64,000 nucleotides of DNA from Flavobacterium humidisoli (GCF_023272795.1 NZ_CP096829.1:4030001-4094000), one strand, 5' to 3'. Counted from the first letter of the stretch, positions 6,963-15,791 are shown. Made by a program: numbers and translations. The notes: generated by a model from the letters alone, not told the origin.

Positions 6963-8501
6963 TCAATCTGGTTCGTTCATGATTTTCTCACGATATTTTT
7001 TCCCAATTAATAAAGTCAATCTTTGTTTGTAATCGTCAACCAGCCATTCGCGGTAGTTTTTACTGCATTGGCTCAAACATTTAGAATAACGTTTGATACG
7101 GTCTTCGATATCATCTTCTAATTCTTTAGCCAGCATTTTTGCTTCCTGAAGCGTTTCTGTATTATCTACACACATTCCAGCGTGCTGATCTAAAGATTTG
7201 TCTAAAACTACTTTTGAACGAAGATTTTGTTTAATGATTAATTTATGTTCTTCATCAACATCAAAACTAACGTCTGCCGTTTTACTAAATTTGGCACGTA
7301 ATTCTGGTGGCATGCTGTATTTAAAGAACATCTCGATTTCGTGGTCATCACGAAGATTTTCTAAGTAAAATTCTGGCGATTTAAAAATATGCTGCCAATT
7401 TACAGGATCGCTCCATAAACCAAAACGTGCGGCATTGTTTCCTAAATCTATAACTGTAAATTCATCTTTTCCAGGCAATTTACGCGAACCACGACCAATC
7501 ATTTGAAAATATAGCGTTAATGATTTTGTCGCTCTATTCAAAATAATAGTTTCTACAGTTGGTTCGTCAAAACCAGTTGTCAAAATTCCGACAGAAGTAA
7601 AAATGGCATCTGGAGTCTTTTTGAACCATTGTAGAATGTCTTTACGCTCTTCAGAACTACTTGTATTATCCAAGTGGCGAATATCGTAACCTGCTTCTCT
7701 AAACGTTTCATATACATATAATGAAGTATGAATACCGTTATTGAAAATTAATGTTTTCTTTCCTAAAGAACGTTCTGTATAGGCATGAAGCAGTTTTTCC
7801 TGCATCAAAGTATTCGTATATAAATCATCTGAAGATTTTACAGTATAATCTCCATTGATACCCACTTTTAATGATGTCAAACCAACATCATAGCTGTAAG
7901 TTGTAGCTTTTGCCAAGAAACCTTTTTCAATCAAAGAACCAATGGTGTCACCAACAATAAGTTCGTTGTAACTTTGGTGCATTGGTAATTTTATATTTGA
8001 ACTCAAAGGTGTTGCTGTTACTCCAAGAATAAAAGCATTTTTAAATGAGTTTAATAATTTTCTAAATGAGTTGTAGTGCGCCTCATCAATAATAACCAAA
8101 CCGATATTGTCTAGATGAAGCTTTTCATCGTTAATACGGTTTTTTAAAGTTTCAACCATCGCCACGAAACAAGAAAAATCATTCTGATCGGGTAATTCTT
8201 TTACTTTACTATTGATTATTTTGTTTGTTACACCAAAACCAGTTAACATTTTTGAAGTTTGTTTACAAAGTTCGATTCGGTGCGTTAAAACCACCACTTT
8301 TTTATCATTATGAGATAAATAGCGGCGAACGATTTCAGAAAATATTACTGTTTTTCCTCCTCCTGTCGGAAGCTGATACAGTAAGTGGTGTTTTGGAGGA
8401 GCGTTGTCTAAACGGTCAAAAATGGCATCAATATCGCCTTTTTGGTATGCATACAGTTCTTTCTTCTCTTCTCTTTGTATTTCTAAAGTGTTTTGAGACA
8501 T
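6963..8501 (-). CDS. DEAD/DEAH-box superfamily-2 helicase
   Basis: A 512-residue SF2 ATPase: Walker A LPTGGGKT (44-51), DEAH in VIIDEAHYNSF (about 138), VTATPL in motif III, and the C-terminal arginine finger region QMIGRGSRK (about 336-344). The arrangement resembles the SSL2/UvrB-like and type III restriction helicase folds, which act on DNA duplexes. The last 100 residues form a Lys/Glu-rich helical tail specific to this subgroup. No methylase or nuclease is adjacent, so a restriction role is not supported. It follows the DUF6155 gene on the same strand at a 109-base gap but has its own promoter. Confidence 0.85.
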   Translation of the reverse strand: MSQNTLEIQREEKKELYAYQKGDIDAIFDRLDNAPPKHHLLYQLPTGGGKTVIFSEIVRRYLSHNDKKVVVLTHRIELCKQTSKMLTGFGVTNKIINSKVKELPDQNDFSCFVAMVETLKNRINDEKLHLDNIGLVIIDEAHYNSFRKLLNSFKNAFILGVTATPLSSNIKLPMHQSYNELIVGDTIGSLIEKGFLAKATTYSYDVGLTSLKVGINGDYTVKSSDDLYTNTLMQEKLLHAYTERSLGKKTLIFNNGIHTSLYVYETFREAGYDIRHLDNTSSSEERKDILQWFKKTPDAIFTSVGILTTGFDEPTVETIILNRATKSLTLYFQMIGRGSRKLPGKDEFTVIDLGNNAARFGLWSDPVNWQHIFKSPEFYLENLRDDHEIEMFFKYSMPPELRAKFSKTADVSFDVDEEHKLIIKQNLRSKVVLDKSLDQHAGMCVDNTETLQEAKMLAKELEDDIEDRIKRYSKCLSQCSKNYREWLVDDYKQRLTLLIGKKYREKIMNEPD

Positions 8502-8521
8502 TGTTTATTTTTGGATTTTTG

Positions 8522-8529
8522 CAAAAATA
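8522..8529 (-). promoter_or_regulatory. Promoter -7 element of the SF2 helicase gene
   Basis: The minus strand reads TATTTTTG, matching TAnnTTTG, 20 bases upstream of the start codon. Confidence 0.5.
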
Positions 8530-8610
8530 CATCGAAAAAACAGTTATTCATCCTCTTTTAACTTAAAATAAATGTTTTTTTTAAATAAAGATTTTTTATG
8601 AGAAAGGGTT

Positions 8611-9144
8611 TTAATAGTCGATTTTTTCCAAAATTGCCTCAAAATCGTACTTATTTTTCCATTTTTGCTCAGAAGTTTCGTTCTCAATTGCATTAATTCG
8701 CAATTTAAAATCGTTAAAAATTCCGTTTGAAACAATAAAATTTACTGCTTGTTCAAAAGAATTAAAGATGCTTTTGTAAAATAATTCCTGCTTGATAAAA
8801 TTTTGCGAAGAAAACGTTTGCGCAATTTCGATATTATAAAGCATAATATCTGCAACAATATAAGAATCTACTCCGAGCATCATAAAATGCTTAATTAATT
8901 TTTGAGCAACCGATCTTCGCATTTTAGCTTTTGGACGCCATTTTGCCCCTGGTTTTTTGATGGGGAAATATTCGTGTGAGATTTTAACCTTAGCATCCTG
9001 AAGCAGTTTGTCTTCTTTTGGGTTAAAAACAAAGTCGTAATACACTTTTACAGGAGCAAATTTCTCGTACAATTCTATCAATTGCTCTTCTAATTGTTCT
9101 TTTGTTAATTCGCCTAAATATTTTTTTAAATCTCTTTTACTCAT
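8611..9144 (-). CDS. DUF6155-family protein
   Basis: A 177-residue soluble protein starting MSKRDLKKYLGELTKEQLEEQ. The central VYYDFVFNPKEDKLLQDAKV and the Lys-rich WRPKAKMRRS resemble the uncharacterised DUF6155 family common in Flavobacteriia, as I recall it. It is mostly helical, without a signal peptide, membrane span or recognisable catalytic motif. It stands upstream of the SF2 helicase on the same strand, but no shared function is implied. Assignment to the family is from memory of its N-terminus, so moderately sure; function is unknown. Confidence 0.7.
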   Translation of the reverse strand: MSKRDLKKYLGELTKEQLEEQLIELYEKFAPVKVYYDFVFNPKEDKLLQDAKVKISHEYFPIKKPGAKWRPKAKMRRSVAQKLIKHFMMLGVDSYIVADIMLYNIEIAQTFSSQNFIKQELFYKSIFNSFEQAVNFIVSNGIFNDFKLRINAIENETSEQKWKNKYDFEAILEKIDY

Positions 9145-9168
9145 ACAGTAAAGATAATTTTCAATTTT

Positions 9169-9239
9169 TTAAATTCCAAATTCCAATTTTCAGCTCATTG
9201 CACTTATTTAATTTTAAATTTTTAAATTCTAAAATCAAT
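9169..9239. repeat. AAATTCCAA-type intergenic repeat
   Basis: AAATTCCAAATTCCAA followed downstream by TAAATTTTTAAATTCTAAAA. This is one of several copies of a TTCCAAATTCCAA family in the window (also near 4000-4100, 16829 and 39076), always between genes. Confidence 0.5.
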
Positions 9240-9249
9240 CCAGAATCCT

Positions 9250-9257
9250 TAATTTTG
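9250..9257 (+). promoter_or_regulatory. Promoter -7 element of the DUF3817/MscS pair
   Basis: TAATTTTG matches TAnnTTTG, 28 bases before the ATG at 9285. Confidence 0.55.
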
Positions 9258-9284
9258 CTGGCATAAAACTTAAAAAATATATAC

Positions 9285-9578
9285 ATGCTCAAGATTTTCA
9301 AAATTACTGCCATTTTAGAGGGAATCTCTTATTTAGTATTATTTGCTAATATGTTGATTATCAAAAATAACAATCCAGAACTTTACCATACATTATTACG
9401 TCCGTTAGGAATGACGCACGGTGTTCTATTTATAGGATACATTCTTTTAGCATTTTTATTGAAAAAATCAATGAATTGGGACTTAAAAACATTTGCAATT
9501 ATTCTAGTTGCTTCTCTTATTCCGTTTGGAACTTTTTATATCGAGAAAAAATATTTAGAAACTAAAGCAAATGCATAA
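9285..9578 (+). CDS. DUF3817 small membrane protein
   Basis: A 97-residue protein with three hydrophobic spans (about 6-26, 44-63, 70-87). The motif LEGISYLVLF near the start and RPLGMTHGVLFIGY (about 41-54) are the conserved parts of the DUF3817 integral-membrane family. The function of that family is not known. The stop codon overlaps the start of the mechanosensitive-channel gene by eight bases (9571-9578), so translation of the two is probably coupled and they form one operon under the promoter at 9250. Confidence 0.85.
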   Translation: MLKIFKITAILEGISYLVLFANMLIIKNNNPELYHTLLRPLGMTHGVLFIGYILLAFLLKKSMNWDLKTFAIILVASLIPFGTFYIEKKYLETKANA

Positions 9579-10818
9579 GCTTTTGGAGAAAATATTTAAT
9601 TTTTTATATCCTGTTTTTAGAGATTGGGGAATGAGCCGCAATGTTGCGTCTTATACCAGTCTGATCTTTAATATCGTTATTTTAATAGCACTGGCTTATG
9701 TAATTTATTACGCAGCCAAATTCCTTTTGGTTACTTTGACCGCTGTTTTTGCGCAACGTACCAAAACCAAGTTTGACGATTATTTAATTCAAAACAAAAC
9801 AACGAGATATACCGCATATTTAATTCCGTTTTTCTTTATATATAAAGCCGTTCCTGTTATTTTGGACAAATATGAATATTGGGAATCGATTTTCGGAAAA
9901 ATTGTCGGTATTTATATAGTATTGCTTGGATTATGGATAGTTCGAACGGTTTTTAATTCGTTACGCGATTATTTAAAACAAAAGCCTGAATATAGCGACA
10001 AACCAATCGACAGCTTTGTACAGGTTATTATGATTGTGCTTTGGATTTTTGGCGTTGCGATGATTATTTCGACTTTATTCGGAATTAAAAAAGGCGAATT
10101 ATTAACCATTCTGGGAACACTTTCGGCGATTATCATCTTAATCTTCAGAGATACCATTTTAGGGTTTGTTTCGAGTGTTCAGGTTGCAATAAACGACATG
10201 GTTCGTATTGGCGACTGGATTACGATGGATAAATTTGGTGCCGATGGAGACGTAATCGAGATCAATTTAACAACGGTAAAAGTTCGAAATTTTGATAACA
10301 CGATTACTACAATTCCAACGTATGCATTAAGTTCAGATTCGTTCCAGAACTGGCGCGGTATGCAGAAATCTGATGGAAGACGTATCAAAAGGCATGTTTT
10401 GATAAAAAGCAGTACAATCCGTTTTTTGAATGATGAAGATTTGCATCAGCTAAAAAAAGTGCAACTGATAACCTCTTATATTGATAGCCGTCAAGCGGAA
10501 ATTGATAAATACAACGATCTTAGAGGAATTGATAAAACGCTTTCGCTAAATGGGCGTAATATGACCAATTTAGGTTTGTTTAGAAAATACATCATGCAAT
10601 ATTTAAATGATCATCCGGGATTAAACAAAAATATGCATATTATGTGTAGGCAATTACAGTCAACTGCACATGGAGTTCCTTTGGAAATTTATGTTTTTTC
10701 TAGCGATAAACGCTGGGCTAATTACGAATACATCATGGCTGATATTTTCGATCATGTTATGGCTTCGGTAAGATATTTTGATCTTGAAATTTTTGAATTG
10801 CCTTCTACGTTAAGTTAA
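9571..10818 (+). CDS. MscS-family mechanosensitive ion channel
   Basis: A 415-residue inner-membrane channel. Four or five hydrophobic spans occupy about residues 20-205. The MscS core follows: pore helix GTLSAIIILIFRDTILGF (about 182-199), then the beta domain with DMVRIGDWI (about 210-218), GDVIEINLTTVKVRNFDN and the TTIPTYAL end of the Sm-like fold near 258. A roughly 150-residue cytoplasmic C-terminal domain completes it. The family opens under membrane tension to release osmolytes during hypo-osmotic shock. The N-terminal membrane region is longer than in E. coli MscS. It overlaps the DUF3817 gene by eight bases. Confidence 0.92.
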   Translation: MHKLLEKIFNFLYPVFRDWGMSRNVASYTSLIFNIVILIALAYVIYYAAKFLLVTLTAVFAQRTKTKFDDYLIQNKTTRYTAYLIPFFFIYKAVPVILDKYEYWESIFGKIVGIYIVLLGLWIVRTVFNSLRDYLKQKPEYSDKPIDSFVQVIMIVLWIFGVAMIISTLFGIKKGELLTILGTLSAIIILIFRDTILGFVSSVQVAINDMVRIGDWITMDKFGADGDVIEINLTTVKVRNFDNTITTIPTYALSSDSFQNWRGMQKSDGRRIKRHVLIKSSTIRFLNDEDLHQLKKVQLITSYIDSRQAEIDKYNDLRGIDKTLSLNGRNMTNLGLFRKYIMQYLNDHPGLNKNMHIMCRQLQSTAHGVPLEIYVFSSDKRWANYEYIMADIFDHVMASVRYFDLEIFELPSTLS

Positions 10819-10823
10819 ATTTT

Positions 10824-11078
10824 GTTTCAGGTTTCAAGTTTCAGGTTTCAAGTTTCAGGTTTCAAGTTTCAGGTTTCAAGTTTCAGGTTGACATAGATTG
10901 CGCATATTTAATCGCAAAGGTTTACGCAAGGTTCGCAAAGTTTTTACACAAAGCTTTGCGAACTTTGCGTTTTTTAATAAGTCTAGTATAAAAAAACTTT
11001 GCGTGCTTTGCGGTAAAACACACAATGCGCTTCAACATGAAACTTGAAACTTGAAACCTGAAACTTGAAACTTGAAAC
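10824..11078. repeat. Tandem and inverted GTTTCA repeats around CGCAAAG hairpins
   Basis: Four full copies plus ten bases of a 14-bp unit GTTTCAGGTTTCAA run from 10824 to 10889. The complementary GAAACTTGAAAC array lies at 11037-11078. Between them are several CGCAAAG/CTTTGCG copies, including TTCGCAAAG (10931 region) and CTTTGCGAA, which can pair. The whole 255 bases sit between the convergent MscS and lipoprotein genes and can fold into one large hairpin. It fills the gap; no gene is seen in it. Confidence 0.7.
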
Positions 11079-11085
11079 AAAAAAA

Positions 11086-11505
11086 CTACTTCTCCTCTAT
11101 CCTTTCAAAAAGAAATTCAGGATTTTGATACTCAATGGGAACTTCTGGAACATAGCACGGAAGATTAAAATAAGTTCCGATTACTCCTTTTCCTAAATAA
11201 AGCTTGCCATCTTTCTTTAAAAGAGCCAACGGAACCCTTTTCCAGGCACCGCCAAAAGAAATGTAATGATAATCGCCTCGAAGCGTGTCACCTCTCAAAT
11301 CCCCTCGCACATCGCCAGAATCTTTTCCAGTTCCATAGTGACTAATTTCATAGCGTCCATAAAAACGTTTATCATTTATATGAATATCCAAAACCGCTGT
11401 GTCTTTATTGATTACAGCACGATATAATTGGTGATTGTATTTTTCTTTATCTTCTTTTGAATTGCAAGAAGCTAGCAATAAGCAGAGAAACAGAAATAAT
11501 CGCAT
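11086..11505 (-). CDS. Putative lipoprotein of unknown function
   Basis: A 139-residue protein beginning MRLFLFLCLLLASCNSKED: a short signal peptide with lipobox LASC, so Cys14 would be lipidated. The Ser-Lys-Glu after the Cys fits Bacteroidetes lipoproteins. The mature part is beta-rich and contains a run GDVRGDLRGDTLRGDYHY (about 63-80) with RGD-like repeats, then GGAWKRVPLALLKK. No family is recognised. It is a stand-alone gene convergent with MscS and divergent from the 11587 gene. Confidence 0.65.
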   Translation of the reverse strand: MRLFLFLCLLLASCNSKEDKEKYNHQLYRAVINKDTAVLDIHINDKRFYGRYEISHYGTGKDSGDVRGDLRGDTLRGDYHYISFGGAWKRVPLALLKKDGKLYLGKGVIGTYFNLPCYVPEVPIEYQNPEFLFERIEEK

Positions 11506-11586
11506 AATTTATTTTTATAAAAACAAAAATAGGTTTTACTGTGGGATTATTTCGTTAACTTTAAATAAAACTAAAAAGAAAAAAAC

Positions 11587-11988
11587 ATGGACGATAGAGA
11601 CACTTTTTTAAAAGAATTCAGAGGCGAAACTTTAGGAACCGTAAGTGCTCAATCTTCGGCAGATGAGATCTTTCAAAACCAGACCATCAGGCCAATTTTA
11701 AAACTTCAAAATGACTTATTTATCGCCGTTTTTATCAATTATGTAAACAAAAACAAACCAGATTTTTATTCTTACTCGGTTGAAAAGAAACTTCAGACCA
11801 TCGAAAACTCCATTCAAAAAGACATTAAGTTCAGGAATTCTTTAAAAGGAATTGTAATGGCACTTTTTACTGTGGAAGAATATAATACTTACATTCAAAA
11901 TTCTTCTGATTTGAATAAGAGAATGATGAATTTATTGATTGACCGATTGAAAAATCAGGTGCAATTGTTTGAAGTGGAATCAAATTAG
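11587..11988 (+). CDS. Conserved hypothetical soluble protein
   Basis: A 133-residue, largely helical cytosolic protein (MDDRDTFLKEFRGETLGTVS...). No signal peptide, membrane span or catalytic motif is visible. The stop is followed after eight bases by the start of a Crp-like regulator (11997), so the two are probably one transcript. I recall similar flavobacterial proteins being labelled glyoxalase, but nothing in this sequence shows the VOC beta-alpha-beta-beta-beta fold or its metal ligands, so I leave it unnamed. Confidence 0.6.
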   Translation: MDDRDTFLKEFRGETLGTVSAQSSADEIFQNQTIRPILKLQNDLFIAVFINYVNKNKPDFYSYSVEKKLQTIENSIQKDIKFRNSLKGIVMALFTVEEYNTYIQNSSDLNKRMMNLLIDRLKNQVQLFEVESN

Positions 11989-11996
11989 AATTAAAA

Positions 11997-12572
11997 ATGT
12001 TCAGCCAATTCCGAAACAAATTCCCAATAACTGATGAAAAGTGGAACGAATATGTCGGTTATTTCAATCGAATTGAAGTTCCTGCCAAAACCACCCTTTT
12101 AGAAGAAGGCGAAGTTTCCAAAAAGCTTTTTATCATCGAAAAGGGCTGTATTCGCGTGTGGTTCAATCATAACGGAAAAGATCTGACTTCTCAGTTCTTT
12201 TTCGAAAATCAAAGCGTTTCTTCTATTGAAAGTTTCATGAAAAGATTTCCAAGCCCAGTTTTTATAGAAACAATAGAACCTTCTGTTTTATGGTGGATTC
12301 ATAAAGAACATGTTGATACAATAATTGAAGAAATAAAGGAAATTCCAGAACTGAGAGATCGATTAATTGATATGCTTTTTCAAAGAACATTTGATTATAT
12401 GAAACATTTTTTCTCATTTCTAAAAGATTCTCCTGCCCAGCGTTATCTTAGTTTAATTGAAGAAAAACCTCAAATTGTGCAGAGAGTTCCGCAACATTAT
12501 ATTGCATCTTATTTGGGTGTGAGTACGGTTCATTTAAGCCGAATAAAAAGTAAACTGCTTCAAAATAAATAA
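11997..12572 (+). CDS. Crp/Fnr-family transcriptional regulator
   Basis: A 191-residue protein: an N-terminal cyclic-nucleotide-binding-like beta roll (about 22-115; EEGEVSKKLFIIEKGCIRVWF) and a C-terminal winged helix with recognition helix VSTVHLSRIKSKL (about 175-187). The beta roll lacks the full phosphate-binding cassette of true cAMP receptors, as is usual in this Bacteroidetes subgroup; the ligand is unknown. It lies immediately upstream of a quinone-oxidoreductase-like gene, and two overlapping GATAAC/GTTATC dyads occupy the gap, which suggests that it controls that gene. Confidence 0.85.
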   Translation: MFSQFRNKFPITDEKWNEYVGYFNRIEVPAKTTLLEEGEVSKKLFIIEKGCIRVWFNHNGKDLTSQFFFENQSVSSIESFMKRFPSPVFIETIEPSVLWWIHKEHVDTIIEEIKEIPELRDRLIDMLFQRTFDYMKHFFSFLKDSPAQRYLSLIEEKPQIVQRVPQHYIASYLGVSTVHLSRIKSKLLQNK

Positions 12573-12584
12573 CTCTTTTCATTT

Positions 12585-12614
12585 GATAACAAATGTTATC
12601 GTCTGCCAGATAAC
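12585..12614 (+). promoter_or_regulatory. Double GATAAC/GTTATC dyad, candidate Crp-like operator
   Basis: GATAAC (12585-12590), GTTATC (12595-12600) and GATAAC (12609-12614) form two inverted repeats sharing the central half-site. They end seven bases before the -7 element TAATTTTG at 12622. Confidence 0.55.
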
Positions 12615-12621
12615 GGCTTTC

Positions 12622-12629
12622 TAATTTTG
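12622..12629 (+). promoter_or_regulatory. Promoter -7 element of the oxidoreductase gene
   Basis: TAATTTTG matches TAnnTTTG, 21 bases before the ATG at 12650. Confidence 0.55.
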
Positions 12630-12649
12630 CTTCATAAAATTTAATAATT

Positions 12650-13621
12650 ATGAAAGCAGCAGTAGTTTATAAAAAAGGCGAATTGCCAAAATATGCAGAA
12701 TTTCAAGAACCAATTGCATCAAATGAAAATGAAGTTTTGATTTCAGTAAAAGCCGTGGCTATTACTAATTTAGACAAAGCAATTGCAAGCGGAGATCATT
12801 ATTCTGCGGAAAAAGAAACTCAAAACGGATTTATAGTCGGAAGTGATGCTGTTGGCGTTTTAGAAAACGGAACAAGAGTGTATGCTCGTGGAATTTCGGG
12901 AACAATCGCCGAAAAAGCGTTAGTTGAAAAGAACAGAATGGTTGTTTTGCCTGACGGAATTGATGATGCAATGGCCGCAACAATGCCTAATGCAGTTGCA
13001 GGTTCGGCAATGGCGCTTCGTTTTAGAGCTGGAATAAAATCTGGTGACACGGTTCTGATAAATGGAGCGACAGGTTTTACCGGCCAAATGGCGATACAAA
13101 TTGCTAAACATTATGGAGCAAAGAAAATAATCATTACCGGCAGAAACGAAAAGACATTTCAAAATCTGTTAGAATTAGGCGCTGACGAGATTGTTTCTCT
13201 AAAACAAAATGACGAATCTATTATTAATCAGTTAAAACAAATTAATCAAAACACTCCAATCGATATTGTTATTGATTATTTGTGGGGACATTCGGCAGAA
13301 CTTATTCTTTCGGCTTTAAAAGGCAATGGAAATTTTACACCTAAAACAAGATATGTTTCTGTTGGTTCTATGTCTGCAGATACGATTCAATTATCTGCAC
13401 AAATTCTAAGAAGTGTTGATTTGCAGTTGTCAGGATCAGGTTTAGGAAGCTGGACAAAAGAAGAAGTCAAATTGTTGTTTTCTGAAATACTTCCTGAAAT
13501 GTTTCTTTTGGCTTCAAAAAATATACTAAAAGTAAATATTGAAACCGTTCCTTTATCAGATATTGAGAAAATGTGGAATGCAGAAGTTCCTGATGGAAAA
13601 CGATTAGTAGTTCTTATTTAA
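12650..13621 (+). CDS. Quinone-oxidoreductase-like medium-chain dehydrogenase
   Basis: A 323-residue member of the zinc-type alcohol dehydrogenase superfamily. It has an N-terminal GroES-like domain (1-110) and an NAD(P)-binding Rossmann domain with INGATGFTGQMAIQIAK (137-153). The catalytic and structural zinc cysteines of true alcohol dehydrogenases are absent, pointing to the quinone oxidoreductase branch that reduces quinones or enones with NADPH. It follows the Crp-like regulator and its GATAAC dyads, so induction by an electrophile or oxidant is a reasonable inference. It ends at a TAAG-type intergenic repeat. Confidence 0.85.
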   Translation: MKAAVVYKKGELPKYAEFQEPIASNENEVLISVKAVAITNLDKAIASGDHYSAEKETQNGFIVGSDAVGVLENGTRVYARGISGTIAEKALVEKNRMVVLPDGIDDAMAATMPNAVAGSAMALRFRAGIKSGDTVLINGATGFTGQMAIQIAKHYGAKKIIITGRNEKTFQNLLELGADEIVSLKQNDESIINQLKQINQNTPIDIVIDYLWGHSAELILSALKGNGNFTPKTRYVSVGSMSADTIQLSAQILRSVDLQLSGSGLGSWTKEEVKLLFSEILPEMFLLASKNILKVNIETVPLSDIEKMWNAEVPDGKRLVVLI

Positions 13622-13678
13622 GGTGCTAAGGTTCTAAGATGCTAAGATTCTAAGTTTTTTAAACTCGGAATCTTAGTC
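13622..13678. repeat. Intergenic repeat with TTCTAAGATGCTAAG units
   Basis: Near-tandem units of GGTTCTAAG, ATGCTAAG and ATTCTAAG, followed by GGAATCTTAG, so that TAAGATTC and GAATCTTA can pair. Lies between convergent genes and probably serves as the terminator for both. Confidence 0.55.
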
Positions 13679-13686
13679 TCATTATT

Positions 13687-15663
13687 TTAATATCTTAAAA
13701 GCTCAAGTAAAACTTCTTCAAATCGATTTTTTGGTAAAAATTGATCTTCTAAAGCTTTTGTAAAAGGAATTGGAGAATCTAAACTCGCTACACGTTTTAC
13801 AGGAGCATCAAGATATTCGAAGCAATTTTCCATAATTAAAGCTGAAATATCACTTGCAATTCCGCCAAACATAGTGTCTTCTTGGTAGATTATAGCTTTT
13901 CCGGTCTTTTTTACCGAAGCAAAGATTGTTTCTGTGTCTAAAGGCTGTAAAGTTCTTAAATCAATTAAATCGGCATCAATTTCTGGATGTTTTGCTAAAG
14001 TGTCTAAAGCCCAGTGAACAGGTGCTCCAAACGAAATAATCGTAACAGAATTTCCTTCTTTAACCAATGCGGCTTTACCTAAAGGAATAGTGTAATAGTC
14101 TGTTGGAACATCTTGATAAATACTTCTGTACAATAATTTATGTTCGAAGAATAAAACTGGATTTGGATCATTAATAGAGGTATTTAGAAGCCCTTTTGCA
14201 TCATAAGGAAATGCAGGATAGACTACTTTTAAACCTGGAGTTTTGGTAAACCAAGCTTCATTTGTCTGCGAATGAAATGGTCCTGCCTGAGTTCCTCCGC
14301 CGCAAGGCATACGAACGACAACATCGGCATTTTCACCCCAACGATAATGAGATTTAGCTAATAAATTTACAATTGGATTAAATCCAGTTGAAACAAAATC
14401 TGCAAACTGCATTTCTACAATTGCTTTATAACCGTTAATTGATAATCCCATTCCTGTTGAAACAATGGCACTTTCGCAAATTGGGGTATTTCGTATTCTG
14501 CCTTTTCCAAAAGCATCCACAAAGCCATCTGTGATTTTAAAGGCTCCGCCATATTCGGCGATATCCTGACCCATAATTACTAAGTTCTTATGACGCCACA
14601 TAGATTGCTCCAAACTATTGCGTATGGCATCTATAAATCGGATATTGGTTGAATCAGAATTATGCGTATATTCTTCATATTGAAATGATTTGTAAACATC
14701 ATCTAACTCTCCACTATAAGTTGGCTCGATTTCAGGTTCTGCATTTGCCATCGCCCAATTTTCATCGATTTCTTTTTTAATTTCAGCGTGAAATTGTTCG
14801 TCTTGTTCTGCAGTTAAAATTCCGTTTTCAGTTAGATATTTTCTGTAATTTGTAACAGGATCTCTCAATTCCCATTGATCCATTAAATCCTGAGGAACAT
14901 ATTTGGTTCCACTCGCCTCTTCGTGCCCACGCATTCTAAAGGTTTTAAATTCCAACAAAATAGGACGCGGATTTTCTTGCATTTCCTTTTTTAGCTGAGA
15001 CAATTTATTATAAACTTCAACAATATTATTTCCGTCAATAATCCAGCTTTCAATTCCGTAACCAATTCCTTTGTCAGCAAGGTTTTCGCAAGCATATTGT
15101 TCGTTGGTCGGAGTTGAAAGTCCGTATCCATTATTTTCGATGATAAACATTACAGGCAATTTCCAAACTGCTGCAATATTTAAAGCTTCGTGAAAATCTC
15201 CTTCACTTGTAGCGCCTTCTCCAGTAAAAACTGCAGTGATTTTTTTATTGTCTTGAAGTCTATTCGCAAGCGCAATTCCGTCAGCAATTCCTAACTGCGG
15301 ACCTAAATGCGAAATCATTCCAATAATATTGTACTCTTGCGTTCCAAAGTGAAAACTTCTGTCACGCCCTTTGGTAAAACCATTTGCTTTTCCTTGCCAC
15401 TGTGAGAACAAACGATGTAGCGGAATCTCTCTTGTCGTAAAAACACCCAAATTTCGGTGCATTGGAAGAATATATTCTGATTGATCTAAAACGGCAGTTA
15501 CACCAACCGCAATGGCTTCTTGTCCTATTCCAGAAAACCATTTAGAGACTTTTCCTTGTCGTATCAGGATCAGCATCTTCTCCTCGATCAATCTTGGCTT
15601 TAATATCTTTTTATATAAATCTAATAACTCAGTATTTGTAAGGTTTTGTCGGTAAAAAATCAT
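13687..15663 (-). CDS. Fused E1 alpha/beta branched-chain 2-oxoacid dehydrogenase
   Basis: A 658-residue fusion. I start it at MIFYRQNLTNTELL (ATG complement 15661-15663), since the upstream frame contains the promoter. Residues about 1-315 are the E1 alpha half, with the thiamine-diphosphate motif GEGATSEGDFHEALN. Residues about 330-658 are the E1 beta half, with MGQDIAEYGGAFKIT and a transketolase C-terminal domain. Together they decarboxylate branched-chain 2-oxoacids (or pyruvate-like substrates) and acylate the lipoyl domain of E2. The single-chain arrangement is usual in Bacteroidetes. No E2 or E3 gene is in the neighbourhood. Confidence 0.92.
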   Translation of the reverse strand: MIFYRQNLTNTELLDLYKKILKPRLIEEKMLILIRQGKVSKWFSGIGQEAIAVGVTAVLDQSEYILPMHRNLGVFTTREIPLHRLFSQWQGKANGFTKGRDRSFHFGTQEYNIIGMISHLGPQLGIADGIALANRLQDNKKITAVFTGEGATSEGDFHEALNIAAVWKLPVMFIIENNGYGLSTPTNEQYACENLADKGIGYGIESWIIDGNNIVEVYNKLSQLKKEMQENPRPILLEFKTFRMRGHEEASGTKYVPQDLMDQWELRDPVTNYRKYLTENGILTAEQDEQFHAEIKKEIDENWAMANAEPEIEPTYSGELDDVYKSFQYEEYTHNSDSTNIRFIDAIRNSLEQSMWRHKNLVIMGQDIAEYGGAFKITDGFVDAFGKGRIRNTPICESAIVSTGMGLSINGYKAIVEMQFADFVSTGFNPIVNLLAKSHYRWGENADVVVRMPCGGGTQAGPFHSQTNEAWFTKTPGLKVVYPAFPYDAKGLLNTSINDPNPVLFFEHKLLYRSIYQDVPTDYYTIPLGKAALVKEGNSVTIISFGAPVHWALDTLAKHPEIDADLIDLRTLQPLDTETIFASVKKTGKAIIYQEDTMFGGIASDISALIMENCFEYLDAPVKRVASLDSPIPFTKALEDQFLPKNRFEEVLLELLRY

Positions 15664-15687
15664 GAAATTTTTTGTTTTTTTGTGTTT

Positions 15688-15695
15688 CAAATATA
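15688..15695 (-). promoter_or_regulatory. Promoter -7 element of the E1 gene
   Basis: The minus strand reads TATATTTG, matching TAnnTTTG, with TTG about 16 bases upstream; it lies 24 bases before the chosen start codon. Confidence 0.6.
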
Positions 15696-15791
15696 ACAAT
15701 TTGCGTCAATTTTATTGGATTATAGTATAAAATTTTAATCAGAAAGCTGCTTTTAATGCCTGAGCTTAAGATTATTTTCTAAAATATTATC

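Noticed and set aside
6963..8501. Type III restriction helicase role for the SF2 protein
   Set aside because: No methyltransferase, specificity or nuclease domain is in or beside the gene, and the tail is a short helical region.
10824..10889. Tandem 14-bp array that looks CRISPR-like
   Set aside because: The units follow each other without spacers, the unit is only 14 bp, and no cas gene is near. It is a tandem repeat of an intergenic family.
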